64,000 nt of DNA, taken from an uncultured Eubacteriales bacterium. Its GTDB lineage: Bacteria; Bacillota; Clostridia; Oscillospirales; Oscillospiraceae. Under the pieces are notes generated by a model, which was not told where the DNA came from, searched no databases, and saw only the letters and a list, made by a program, of their open reading frames with translations. The stretch is from the NCBI GenBank assembly GCA_900545925.1, contig URAZ01000019.1, forward strand, positions 1 to 64,000, written 5' to 3'. Shown here piece by piece: positions 1 to 10,036 of this stretch. Position 1 is the first letter of the stretch. Each line of letters starts with the position of its first letter. A program made the translations under genes and the position numbers.

Positions 1-415
1 CTTTTCATTTCTCATCACCATCTTCATTATACATCAACGGCGTCAAATTATCAATCTTTTTAAAAAGTTATTAGTATGAAGTGGTCCAAACACGCGCCGC
101 AGACCGTAGAGATCCACTATGCCGACATTGGCTGCATGGAAAACAGACAAACAGCTGAACCCGAACAGCGCAAAGAGATTCCGAAAGTATCCTGAACCAT
201 TCCCAGCGATACACCGACGGAAAACCCGGCTGGTGCCTGAAGCACCAGCCGGGTAACCCCCGCCAACGTTGTTACCCCTGTCAGGGGGGCAGCAAAGAGC
301 CGTCAGGTTCTTTCTCCCTTCTTCATTTTATGGCATGCAATGCGCGTCTTGCGATGTCTCTTTCAGACCTCTATGCAGCAGCGGCTGAAGCTTCGCGCTG
401 CTGCATAGTGTGGAT
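1..415. other. Intergenic region downstream of the S8 protease
   Basis: No convincing gene is visible. A 39-codon open frame runs from an ATG at 76 to a TGA at 193-195 on the plus strand, but it has no ribosome-binding site and resembles nothing I recognise. The main structure is the hairpin at 225-253, annotated separately. The left end is AT-richer than the rest of the window and may be the tail of a neighbouring locus. Confidence 0.5.
225..253 (-). terminator. Hairpin terminator after the protease gene
   Basis: A perfect 12-bp stem (CCCGGCTGGTGC at 225-236 paired with GCACCAGCCGGG at 242-253) has a 5-nt loop. On the minus strand it is followed by a short T run (TTTT). It lies about 160 bp past the protease stop codon, so it plausibly ends that leftward transcript. 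Confidence 0.6.
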
Positions 416-3400
416 TTACTGCTTTTCGCCTGCTGTACCGAGATTCCGGAAGCGGACGATCATGGCTGCTGCTTCTGCGCGGGTTGCAGTGCCGGTCGGG
501 TCAACGCGGTTCGCGCTCTTGCCGGTCAGAATGCCTCTGGTGCAGCCCCAACTCATGGCCTCGGCTGCCCACGCGGCGATCTGGCTGCGGTCGGCAAACT
601 CCGGAACGGTCAGCCCGGCGTTGGAGGTATTCAGGCCCTTCTTCGCGGCCAGTCTCCAAAGAATGGTGACAAGTTCCTGCCGCGTGATGTTTTTGGACGG
701 GCCGAACTCCGTGCTGCTGACGCCCTTGACGACGCCGTTGGCAGCTGCCCAGCGGACAGCCTCCGCATAATAGGCGCCTGCCGGAACGTCCGTGAACGAC
801 GTCTGGGCAGAAGCTGCGGGCTTGCCCTCCGAACGCCAGAGGATCGTGACCAGCATCGCACGGGTCAGCGTGCCGTTCGGCTCGAACAGACCATTTCCAG
901 TACCGTTCATCAGGCCCTCACGCAGCATTGTGTCGATTGCTTCATGATACCACTTGGTCGTATCCAGATCGCGGAAGCTGCGGCTGGGGCAGTCTTTTTC
1001 ACCGGAGGAGATGATCGCGGGGAGGATCTGGCTCAAGCTGTCGCCCAGCACCACGGTCCGAATTTTTTCCTGTCCGGCTGCGAAGCTTGTTTCGTTCAGC
1101 TGCTTCGTCTTGATCGTGACCTTTGAACTCGAACTGCCTGCCGCAAGTTCAAATCTCAGCTGACCGAGCAGTTCGCCCACAGCGGCCTCGCTGCGTTCGG
1201 CGCAGGCAAAAACGATTGTGCCAGGCACAGACTCATACCAGGAGGTAAGCGTCGCTGCGCCTGTGACGGAGGAGAGTGTCAGTTCTTTCGTATTGTACGA
1301 GATCTCCATGATGCTGCTTGCCGTCGGCGCAATGGCGGTCAGATCAAGCGTCACGGTGCTGCGCTGCGCGCTTGTGCTGCCGGTGCTCTGCGGCTGACTA
1401 ACGCTGTTAAGCGTACCTGCGGTCTGCTTATTTGCTGCCTTCATCTGGCTGATCGGCTGGGCCTTTGCGGTCTTGAGCGATTCCGGACGCAGTGCCTTTT
1501 CAAAGATGCTTGTCTTTTGCGTATCTGCTGTGGAGTCGTTCGTATGGACCTCGGTCACGCTGACCGGCGCAACATCGCCGAAGGATCCGATAATGGCCGT
1601 GCGGAAGCGGCTCGCCTGCTCGTCGTAGTGCAGCCAGTACAGTGTGGTGCTTTCCTTGCGGGAAGCTCCCTCGCCCTGTGTGCTGTACGAGGTAAGGAAG
1701 AGTTCGCCGTCATCCGCAACGTTCAGCGAGCAAAGCGTCGCCCAGTTGGGGTCATACGGGAACTGGAAGCCCAGATCCGTCGGGATGTACTGATAGGCTG
1801 CGTAATAGTCGCCGTCCTGCGGATAGATCATAAGCTGCCAGATGCCGCCTGCGTTGTCGATGACATAATAGGCTTCGGCGTCTACATCCTCACCGCTGTC
1901 GGGATCCTTGAACGTGATGGAGCCCAGCGAGGTGATGCCGGAGAAGCCGTCCGCGTCATAGCCGAACAGGTCATACACGCTGATGTAGCTGCTGGCGCTG
2001 CCGTTCATCGGATCCTGCATCGGGATGATGTTCATGGAGTATACGCCGGTCAGCAGATCGCCATGCAGCGACTCCGTTCCGGTATATTTGCGGGAAAGGG
2101 CAATGTCGTCGTATGCGACGGGGCCGATCTCGTCCGAGAACGGTGCGCTGCCGGTGTTCAGGATCTTGCCGGTGGCGAAATCAATCTCATATGCGCTGCC
2201 GGCCACGTCAAACGCATAAATACCGTTTGCGCTGGAAGCGCCTGCCGAGGTCACGCGGCTGCCGATGCCGTCAACCGTTGCGACCTTTTCCCACGTCTCG
2301 CTATCTGCGAGATTCCACTCGAAGGTCTGCACCTGATTGTCTGCTGTCAAAAGTCCGCGGAACGTGTAGTTCGGCGCAAGCACCTGTACGGTGCAGGAAG
2401 CATGGACTTCTGGGTTTTTGTGGGAAGCTGCCGTGATTGTTGCGGTGCCGGCGCTGACGGCCTTGATCTGACCGTTATTGTTGACCGTCACGACCGCAGG
2501 CGCGGAGGACGTCCAATCCAGCTTATCGTCGGCGTAATACGGCTCTGTGGAAGCTTCAAGTGTGTAGTTGGAACCTGTGAGCAGGGAGACGCTCTCCGGG
2601 GAAAGCGTGACGGAGGTCAGCGCCTCTGCGGGTTCCTCACCGCTGATCAGCTGATATGCAGAGGCGTTATAGGCATAGTCCACAACCTGAAGCAGAAGCT
2701 TCTCGCCGCCGCTCAGCTTGGAGAGATCAAACGTGCAGTCGGTCGTCTTGCCGAGTGCGTCTTCCGGCTGATTCGGCAGGATATAGCTGACCGGCGTCGG
2801 GGTATCCGTCATATTCCAGAGGATGGCAGCCGCGACATAGCGGTTATCCATGGCCGTTACGGCCAGCGTCTTCTGCGTCAGATCCTGACGGACGGAGACG
2901 AGTTCCGGCGCGGTGTTGTCGATGGTCAGGTGCGTGCTCAGTTTTGCGCCGTCCTTGAGTTCATCCCAACGATAGCTGCCATCGGCATTTGCATAGTATT
3001 CCGGGGCCATCGTCAGCGTAAGATCCACGCTGGTGCCCTCCGGGAGTGCATTGCCGGAGGCGTCTGTGCCGCTCCAGTCAATGCCAAGCTGGAGGCGGGT
3101 ATGCTGCCATGCGTTTGCATTTTCGGAGTAGTACGAAGCAGTCGCTGCGCCAACTTCCTCGTCCAGATACGCTGTCTTCGTGTTGGAATCGACGATCTGG
3201 AGGCGGGAGTTGCCCGCGTTACGGATTAGCGAGAAGACAAGCGTGCTGATGCTGTTGCCGCCCTGGTTGTTGAAGGCGTTGCGGACGCTCAGATACTCGT
3301 CGTCAAAGTCAACGGGGTTGCCGACCATTGCAGAGGACTCCGTCTCACCGGCATAGAGAATGTTCAGGAAGTTGGAAACGGTGTAGCCATAGCTGTTCGT

Positions 3401-6379
3401 CGTGCCGAGATAGGGCGCGCGCGTTTCCGTGCCGTAAATGCTGTCGATCAGAGAACCGACATCATACATCGACGGCTCCGACCAGCTTCCGTAGTAGCCG
3501 AGCACCGGGATGGAATGGCTCGTGCCGGCGGCGCCCTCGTCTGTGGCGAGGCCCTGCACGCGGACATAGCCCTCAACATAGGCGCCCGTGGGATACGAAG
3601 TATTCAGCGCACTGCGGTCGAGCAGGCGGATGTGGCAGACGACCTCAGCCTTACCGTTTGCAGGAACAAGGATCGTCGCCTCCTGAAGCAGATTCAGGAA
3701 CAGGTGTGCATCATAGGCTGTCACAGCGCCGTCGCCGTTCAAATCGGCAATGGCCTTGGCGTTGAGAAGCTTTGCGCCCGGCTTTTTCGACGCGACATCC
3801 AGCAGCAGCTGGCCGTCTTCCAGATCGACCCGGCCGTCGTTGTTATAATCGTAATCGCGGCTCAGGCTGTCGGTCGCTCTGCCGTTCACAGTCCACGTCA
3901 CAGCGGCGCTCAGCGGCGTCGTCAGCGTGTCCATGTAACTCTGCCCCTCATAGTCGAGCAGAGCCTGCGTAAACAGTTCGGCACTCAGCGCATAGGCGTG
4001 CGTCCGTCCGTCGAGGTTGTTGACGGTGAAACTGAAATCATAGCTGCCCGTGCGTGCGGGGTCGTCGCCAAGTTCAGCCTTGACCTTGCCGTCAGCCCAG
4101 GATGCGGTCGCATCAGCCTGCATTTTAATGTAGGAGTCCGCAGAGGTCGCCGCCGCAGCGTTGACCATGCCTGCACCCTGCTGAATGACCGGGTAATATG
4201 CGTCGTTTTCATTGTTGACGACCGGCTCTGCCGTGGACATCATGATCGACTGGGCCAGCGCGCGGTCGGTCAGATCGCTGCGGGAAAGGCCCTTGGATTC
4301 AATGTACTGCTTGACCAGTGCGCCGATACCGGCGATCTGCGGCGCAGCCATCGAGGTGCCGCTCATGAGTTCATAGTCCTGGTGGCCGCCCTGCATACCG
4401 CTGGTGCTGTTGTGCAGGCCGTTGAGCGAGTAGATATTGCCGCCGGGCGCAGCAATCTCCGGCTTCAGCGTCAGATCGCCCGGAACGCCCCAGGAACTGA
4501 ATTCACTGATGGTCTTATAATCGCGGTTGAACCGAACCGGTTCCTTGCCGCGCACTTCGATCTTGCCGGTATAATACAGGACTGTCGTGCCGTCCTCTGC
4601 ATAAACCGGCTCGGCCTGCGTGCGAACCAATTCGCCGTCGTCCTGTGTGATCGATACGCACGGGATTGTTGCGGTACTGCTGCTCAGGTCCATGTTGATT
4701 GAGCCGGACTGGTTGTTGTAGACCACGCACGCCAGCGCACCTGCGGCGGCTGCGGCGTCATGCTTCTGGTAGAACGAGGACTGCCCTCTGGAAACGAAGA
4801 CAATCTTGTCCTTGACTGCATCTGCATAGGCAAGCAGCAGGTTGTTCCCGGCTGCGTCCACGGCATACTTCGTTGCATCCTCGGAGAAAAACACGAATTC
4901 GTGCTCTCCCACGATCGTGGAGATCGGCTTGTTCGTAAAGCCGGTGGTTTCGGACGGCGCGATTGGATCCTGTCCAATCAGGAGGTAGTTGCCGATAAAG
5001 CCGTCGTTATCGACCGAGGCGACCGTCAGGCTGTTTGCATAGCTGCCCGGCTGGCCGTCCGTCTGCATGCTGACGCCGTCGCTGTAAAGATAGCCGATCG
5101 GATCGGCGTTCTTGGCCCAATAGCCGGCGTTGCCGGAAGAAACCGTCACAACGGAGGAAGCGTTCTCCAGATCGTCGAAGATCTTCTGATAAGCTTCCGT
5201 TCTCGCCTTGCTCGGGCCGGGACTGGCAGAGCCGAGCGAGAGGTTGATCGTATCCGCACCGAGCACGATTGCATCCTCAATGGCTGCCGTATAGTCCGAG
5301 TCATACGCGCCGCCCTCGTCGCCGAAGACCTTCATGACCAGAACCTGTGCATCCGGCGCTGCGCCGTGCATATGTACGCTGTCCAATGCAGAGACATATC
5401 CGCCGTTTCCGTCCGGCAGATACCGGTTGGCCGCCGCGATACCGGCAACATGGGAGCCGTGCTCGCCCTCCGTGTCCGTCTCATGCGTTACGTCCAGATC
5501 CTTGTCGATGTAGCAATAGCCGTATGCGACCTTTTCTGTCCGGTACAGATCCGCCGCACTGACGCCTTCCTTGATATGCAGCAGGCTCAGCTTTTCGTTG
5601 ATCTCGTCCGCATCGAGCAGATCGAGAGAGGCCTTATAGGCTTCGACGGATTCCTTTGCGCGCGCCGCGTTCTGCTCAAGCGCGTATTCATACGCGCCAT
5701 TGTCAAACGACTGGTGCGACATATCCAAGCCCGTATCGATAATGGCGATCCGCATTCCGGCCCCTGTATAGCCGGTAGACCATGCCGTGGTCGTGCCGGT
5801 CATGCCGGTTGAGATCTCCATGTTGGGCTGCACGGTGTTTTCGGACGCGGCAGGCTCATACTGCTGCTCCAGAACCACATCCGCGACGCCCGGGAGCAGC
5901 TTAATCTGCTCGATCTTGCCGTATTCCACATTGGCAGAGATCATGTTGGCGACCAGCGTCAGATTCCAGACAACATCCAGATCCTCCCGCCCGAGGATCG
6001 TGGACGAGATTTTCCGGACAACGCTGTCCTACTTGCGCTGGAGTGCTGCGCGGTAAGACACGGCAGCCGCATCCTCGGCCAGTGTCCCCTCCGCAGCCGC
6101 GTCGGAATAGGCTTCCAGTGTGGATGCGTCCTCCAGGATAATGGAAACACGAACCAGATCGTGCGCCTGATAGGCAGCCGTATCCTCTCCCATTTCCGCG
6201 TTCTCAATTTCGCCCACCGCCAGATCCGGACGGATAAGCGTATCGAGCGTGTCATTCGGCACCTGCTTGAATGCGACCGATGCTTCGCTGTTTGCCGCAA
6301 GCGCCGCCGGCACCAATCCTGCCGTCAGCGCAAGCACCAAAAGCATGGCCAGCACCCGTGTGCCCCACATCTTCTTCAT
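416..6379 (-). pseudogene. Giant S8 (subtilisin-like) surface protease, interrupted by an in-frame TAG
   Basis: This is a secreted serine protease of roughly 1,987 codons. It reads from ATG at 6379 (SD AAGGAG) in one frame to 416, broken only by a TAG at 6029-6031 (codon 117). Residues 1-29 form a signal peptide. The frame after the TAG continues the family's N-terminal propeptide for 28 codons before the next ATG at 5944. In order there follow the catalytic Asp (AIIDTGLD), His (EHGSHVAGI), a PA-like insert and Ser (MSGTSMAAP). Next come a dockerin-like pair of EF-hand motifs (NNDGRVDLEDG, LNGDGAVTAYD), a BIG2 Ig-like domain, a cohesin-like beta domain and three C-terminal SLH repeats for cell-wall attachment. 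All catalytic residues are intact and no other lesion is seen. So the TAG is either a recent nonsense mutation (likely CAG to TAG), a readthrough site or a sequencing error. The downstream ORF alone would lack a signal peptide. Confidence 0.85.
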
Positions 6380-6822
6380 ACTGCGTCTCCTTCACTTTGC
6401 TTAATTAGTTTCCGCAGGAGTCCTGCTTCGTTTTTATATCACACCCTTTCACATTTATCAACACTTTACCGTGTTGACTCTTTGCTTTTTTAAAGTAATT
6501 CTCAACAAATTTTTTCTCCAAAAAAACTGTCGTTTACAGCAAATTTACCTCCTGTTCTGGCTGTAAATTTCTTGGATTTTTTCTTCCAAAATACTTTCCT
6601 GTATTGTGTCCTTCTTTCTTTTTTCCGCAACGTGCAGCCGTAAAAAAAGTAGAAAAGGCTTCCTTTCAAAATTTGGAGACCTTTTTCGCTTTGCGTCCTG
6701 CCATAGGAGCCGATGCCCACATGAATGCCGCGCTCTTGCAATGCTTCGTGAAAATCGGACTTTTTCAGCACGCAAATGCGCCCGCCGCTGTAGCAGCGGC
6801 GGGCGCGGGTTATCGGTGCAGC
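6380..6822. other. Intergenic region between the protease and ileS
   Basis: The half next to the protease is AT-rich and should contain its leftward promoter. A degenerate fragment of repeat family A (GGAGCCGATGCCCACAT) lies near 6706-6722. The short minus-strand frame at 6502-6771 is lysine-rich, crosses this repeat debris and is not considered a gene. Confidence 0.5.
6779..6805 (-). terminator. Strong hairpin after ileS
   Basis: CGCCCGCCGCTG at 6779-6790 pairs perfectly with CAGCGGCGGGCG at 6794-6805 around a 3-nt loop. It lies 18 bp past the ileS stop codon. The downstream T tract on the minus strand is weak, so it may act partly as a 3'-end stabiliser. Confidence 0.6.
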
Positions 6823-9630
6823 TTATTCAAATACGACGCCGAGAGATTTGCAGACGGCGGCGCAGCGCGGGCACAGGCCGTGCTCGTCGGCGCTCTCGGA
6901 GTGCATCCAGCAGCGCGGGCACTTCGTGCCCTTCGCCTCGGTCACGGCGACGGTCAGGCCAGGGTAATTCACGCCCTGTCCAACAACGGCGCCCTCTGCG
7001 GGGGCAGCTTCGTTCGTGCTGACGTTGGAGACGATGAAGATCTCCGGAAGGTCAACAGTCTTGATCGTATCCAACGCAGCCTTTGCGTCCTCGTCGGTCG
7101 CAAACAGCGCCACATGTGCTTCGAGGCTCTTGCCGATGCGCTTGTCGGCGCGGGCAGTCTCCAGCACGCCGTTGACGTCCGAGCGGACGCGCAGCGCAGT
7201 CTCCCAAACGGCCATTTCGGTATCAAGCAGCGCGTAATCCGTATACGGCTTCGACATCTGGTTCAGCAGCACGTTGCGGCCGTCGTCGCCGTCGCGGTGC
7301 GGCATCTGGAGCCAGATCTCGTCGCAAGTGAACGCAAGGATCGGCGCGAAGACCTTTGTCATGGCATCGAGGATGATCCACAGCGCGCTCTGCGCCGAGC
7401 GGCGGGCGGCGGAATCCGCGCCGTCGCAGTACAGGCGGTCTTTGATGATATCGAGATAGAGGCTCGAAAGCGTGACGACGCAGAAATCGTTGACGGCGTG
7501 GGAAACGGTCAGGAATTCATAATTCTGATACGCCGCCTCGCACTTGACCAGCAGTTCGTTCAGCTTCGTGATGGCCCAGCGGTCGAGCGCTTCCATATCG
7601 GCGGGCGCGGTCAGCTGGTTGGGATCAAAATCGGTCAGATTGTCAAGGCAGAACTTCGCCGTATTGCGGAACTTGAGGTAGTTCTGGCTCAGCTGCTTGA
7701 AGATCTCATCGGAGCAGCGCACATCGACGTGATAATCCGCCGAGCCTGCCCACAGGCGGCAGATGTCCGCGCCGTATTTCTTGAACACGTCCGCAGGGTC
7801 AACGCCGTTGCCGAGGGACTTGTGCATGGCCTTGCCCTCGCCATCGACCGTCCAGCCGTGGGTGACGCACTCTTTAAAGGGAGCGCCCTTCCCAAGCGCG
7901 CCGACAGCGGTCAGCAGACTCGACTGGAACCAGCCGCGGTACTGATCAAGGCCCTCAATGTAGACCGTCGCGGGCCAGAAGCCCTGATCCTTCTGCATGG
8001 AAGCAAAGTGCGTCGAGCCGGAGTCGAACCAGCCGTCAAGCGTATCTGTTTCCTTTTCAAAGTGCTTGCCGCCGCAGTGCGGGCAGGCGAAGCCTTCGGG
8101 GACGAGTTCGTCCGCGTCCTTCTCGAACCAGACGTTTGAGCCGAATTCGCCGAACAGCTTCGAGATCTTGGCGATGGTTTCATCCGTGCAGACGGGCTTG
8201 CCGCAGTCCTTGCAGTAGAACACGGGGATCGGCAGACCCCAGCGACGCTGACGAGAGATGCACCAGTCGGCGCGCTCACGGATCATGGCCTTCATGCGGT
8301 CAATGCCCCACGCGGGCAGCCACCGCACATCGTCACAGGCCGCGCAGGCTGCATCCTTGAACGAATCGACGGAGCAGAACCACTGCGGGGTCGCGCGGAA
8401 GATAATAGGCTTCTTGCAGCGCCAGCAGTGCGGATAGGAGTGGACGATCTGCTCGGAGGCGAACAGCGCGCCGCTTTCCTGCATGTCCTTGAGAATGACA
8501 GGATTGGATTCCTCGACCAGCATACCGGCATATTTGCCTGCGTAGTCGGTGTGGCGGCCCTGATCGTTCACGGGAACGACCATATCCATGCCGTAGCGGC
8601 GGCAGGTCTGATAGTCGTCCGCGCCGAAGCCCGGGGCGGTATGGACACAGCCCGTGCCGGAGTCCATGGTGACGTAGTCGGCCAGGACAAGGCGGGAGGT
8701 CTTCGGCAGGAACGGATGGTTGGCCAGCATGTTCTCAAAGAACGCGCCCTCGTGGCGGGAAACGACGGTATAGTCCTCCACGCCGCCGACCTTCATGACC
8801 TTCTCCATGAGCGCTTCGGCGACGAGATACTGCTCGCCGTTCTGGTTGTTGCGGACGATGACATAGCTTTCGACCGGGTTCAGCGCGATGGCGAGGTTGC
8901 CGGGCAGCGTCCAGATCGTGGTCGTCCAGATGACAAACGAGAGGTTCTTCTTTTCCTCATCCGTGAGTTTTCCCTGATCGTCGTGCAGGGGGAACTTGAC
9001 ATAGACCGTGGTGCAGGGGTCATCCTGATATTCGATCTCGGCCTCGGCCAGCGCCGTCTCGTCGTGATAGCACCAGTAGACGGGCTTCAGGCCCTTATAG
9101 ATGTAGCCCTTTTTGTACATTGCACCGAAGACCTTGACCTCTTCCGCCTCAAAGCTGGGGGCCATGGTCTTATACGGATGCTCCCAGTCGGCCACGACGC
9201 CGAGGCGCTTGAAGCCCTCCATCTGGACATCAATATAATGCTGCGCAAAGTCATGGCAGGCGGAACGGAACTCCGGAATGGGCATGGCCTTGTGGTTCAG
9301 CTTGTTCTGCTTGATGATGGCGGACTCGATGGGCATACCGTGGTTATCCCAGCCGGGGATATACGGGGTATAATACCCGCGCATGGCCGCTGAACGGATC
9401 ATGAAGTCCTTGATGCACTTGTTGAGTGCGTGGCCCATGTGCAGCGAGCCGTTGGAGAACGGAGGGCCGTCGTGCAAGGCAAAGAGAGGCTTGCCCTCAT
9501 TTTTTTTGAGCAGTTCGTTGTAAAGGTCGAGTTCCTGCCAGTTTTTCAGCATATCCGGTTCGCGCATCGGAAGACCGCCGCGCATCGGAAAGCCCGACTT
9601 GTTCATGTTGAGCGTCTGTTTGTATTCCAT
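6823..9630 (-). CDS. ileS: Isoleucyl-tRNA synthetase
   Basis: This class I synthetase charges tRNA-Ile with isoleucine in the cytoplasm and edits mischarged valine. The protein is 935 aa. The HIGH signature appears as HMGH near residues 64-67, and the KMSKS loop as AMHKSLGN. A C-terminal four-cysteine zinc motif (CPRCW and CPRC near the end) is present, as in bacterial IleS. The start at 9630 is chosen because an AGGAGG ribosome-binding site precedes it. The frame is open 22 codons further, but that stretch runs into the T-box leader. The gene is monocistronic, controlled by the upstream T-box and closed by the hairpin at 6779. Confidence 0.97.
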   Translation of the reverse strand: MEYKQTLNMNKSGFPMRGGLPMREPDMLKNWQELDLYNELLKKNEGKPLFALHDGPPFSNGSLHMGHALNKCIKDFMIRSAAMRGYYTPYIPGWDNHGMPIESAIIKQNKLNHKAMPIPEFRSACHDFAQHYIDVQMEGFKRLGVVADWEHPYKTMAPSFEAEEVKVFGAMYKKGYIYKGLKPVYWCYHDETALAEAEIEYQDDPCTTVYVKFPLHDDQGKLTDEEKKNLSFVIWTTTIWTLPGNLAIALNPVESYVIVRNNQNGEQYLVAEALMEKVMKVGGVEDYTVVSRHEGAFFENMLANHPFLPKTSRLVLADYVTMDSGTGCVHTAPGFGADDYQTCRRYGMDMVVPVNDQGRHTDYAGKYAGMLVEESNPVILKDMQESGALFASEQIVHSYPHCWRCKKPIIFRATPQWFCSVDSFKDAACAACDDVRWLPAWGIDRMKAMIRERADWCISRQRRWGLPIPVFYCKDCGKPVCTDETIAKISKLFGEFGSNVWFEKDADELVPEGFACPHCGGKHFEKETDTLDGWFDSGSTHFASMQKDQGFWPATVYIEGLDQYRGWFQSSLLTAVGALGKGAPFKECVTHGWTVDGEGKAMHKSLGNGVDPADVFKKYGADICRLWAGSADYHVDVRCSDEIFKQLSQNYLKFRNTAKFCLDNLTDFDPNQLTAPADMEALDRWAITKLNELLVKCEAAYQNYEFLTVSHAVNDFCVVTLSSLYLDIIKDRLYCDGADSAARRSAQSALWIILDAMTKVFAPILAFTCDEIWLQMPHRDGDDGRNVLLNQMSKPYTDYALLDTEMAVWETALRVRSDVNGVLETARADKRIGKSLEAHVALFATDEDAKAALDTIKTVDLPEIFIVSNVSTNEAAPAEGAVVGQGVNYPGLTVAVTEAKGTKCPRCWMHSESADEHGLCPRCAAVCKSLGVVFE

Positions 9631-9639
9631 AATTCCTCC

Positions 9640-9880
9640 TGCAAAAACAAAGCGCCCCGAGCCTTGGCTCAGGGCGATAAATGACCGCGGTACCACCTGA
9701 ATTCCCGCAAAAATCTGCGGGCACTCGCCTTCTGTAACGGGAAGTCCCGTCCGGGCTTACTCTTCGTTCAGCCCGGCTGCTCCAAGGGGATATTCGGGGG
9801 CTCTTTGCCGCTGCCTTACACCGGCCGGCAGCTCTCTTTGCGCGTCAAAACCCCGTACTTGTCCTTTTCATCGCATATAT
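9640..9880 (-). promoter_or_regulatory. T-box riboswitch leader of ileS (Ile specifier AUC)
   Basis: The conserved T-box AGGTGGTACCGCGG is read on the minus strand at 9685-9698. A terminator stem follows at 9652-9676 (CGCCCTGAGCC / GGCTCGGGGCG) with a T-rich tail. In stem I the pattern GAAU-AUC-CCCUUGGAG fits the specifier loop with AUC, an isoleucine codon, matching the downstream gene. By family rules uncharged tRNA-Ile would stabilise the antiterminator and switch ileS on. Confidence 0.93.
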
Positions 9881-9887
9881 CAGCTAT

Positions 9888-9916
9888 AGTTTACCCATTT
9901 ATCGTCCCCTTGTCAA
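9888..9916 (-). promoter_or_regulatory. SigA-type promoter of the ileS T-box transcript
   Basis: Minus strand TTGACA (complement at 9911-9916), 17-bp spacer, TAAACT (complement at 9888-9893). It lies just before the T-box leader. Confidence 0.75.
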
Positions 9917-9971
9917 GAAAAACCCCGGCAGAAATTCAAAAAATGTTTAAAACTGAACGCCTCTGCCGCGA

Positions 9972-10000
9972 TTGCAAACCGCGTGCTCATGTGGTATGCT
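9972..10000 (+). promoter_or_regulatory. Putative promoter of the parvulin operon
   Basis: TTGCAA at 9972-9977 and TATGCT at 9995-10000 are separated by 17 bp, about 35 bp before the start codon. Confidence 0.55.
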
Positions 10001-10036
10001 TAGGGGACACCAACAATATGGGAGGCAATGACACAC

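Noticed and set aside
76..195. Possible 39-aa peptide gene at the left end
   Set aside because: No ribosome-binding site, no recognisable features, too short to support.
6029..6031. Pyrrolysine insertion at the TAG
   Set aside because: Nothing in the window supports a pyl system, and family alignments by eye suggest Gln at this place. Left only as something to check.
6502..6771. 89-aa lysine-rich minus-strand ORF
   Set aside because: Part of it is translated from a degenerate repeat A fragment and AT-rich promoter DNA.
6604..8139. 511-codon plus-strand frame antisense to ileS
   Set aside because: Overlaps the certain ileS coding region and has shadow composition.
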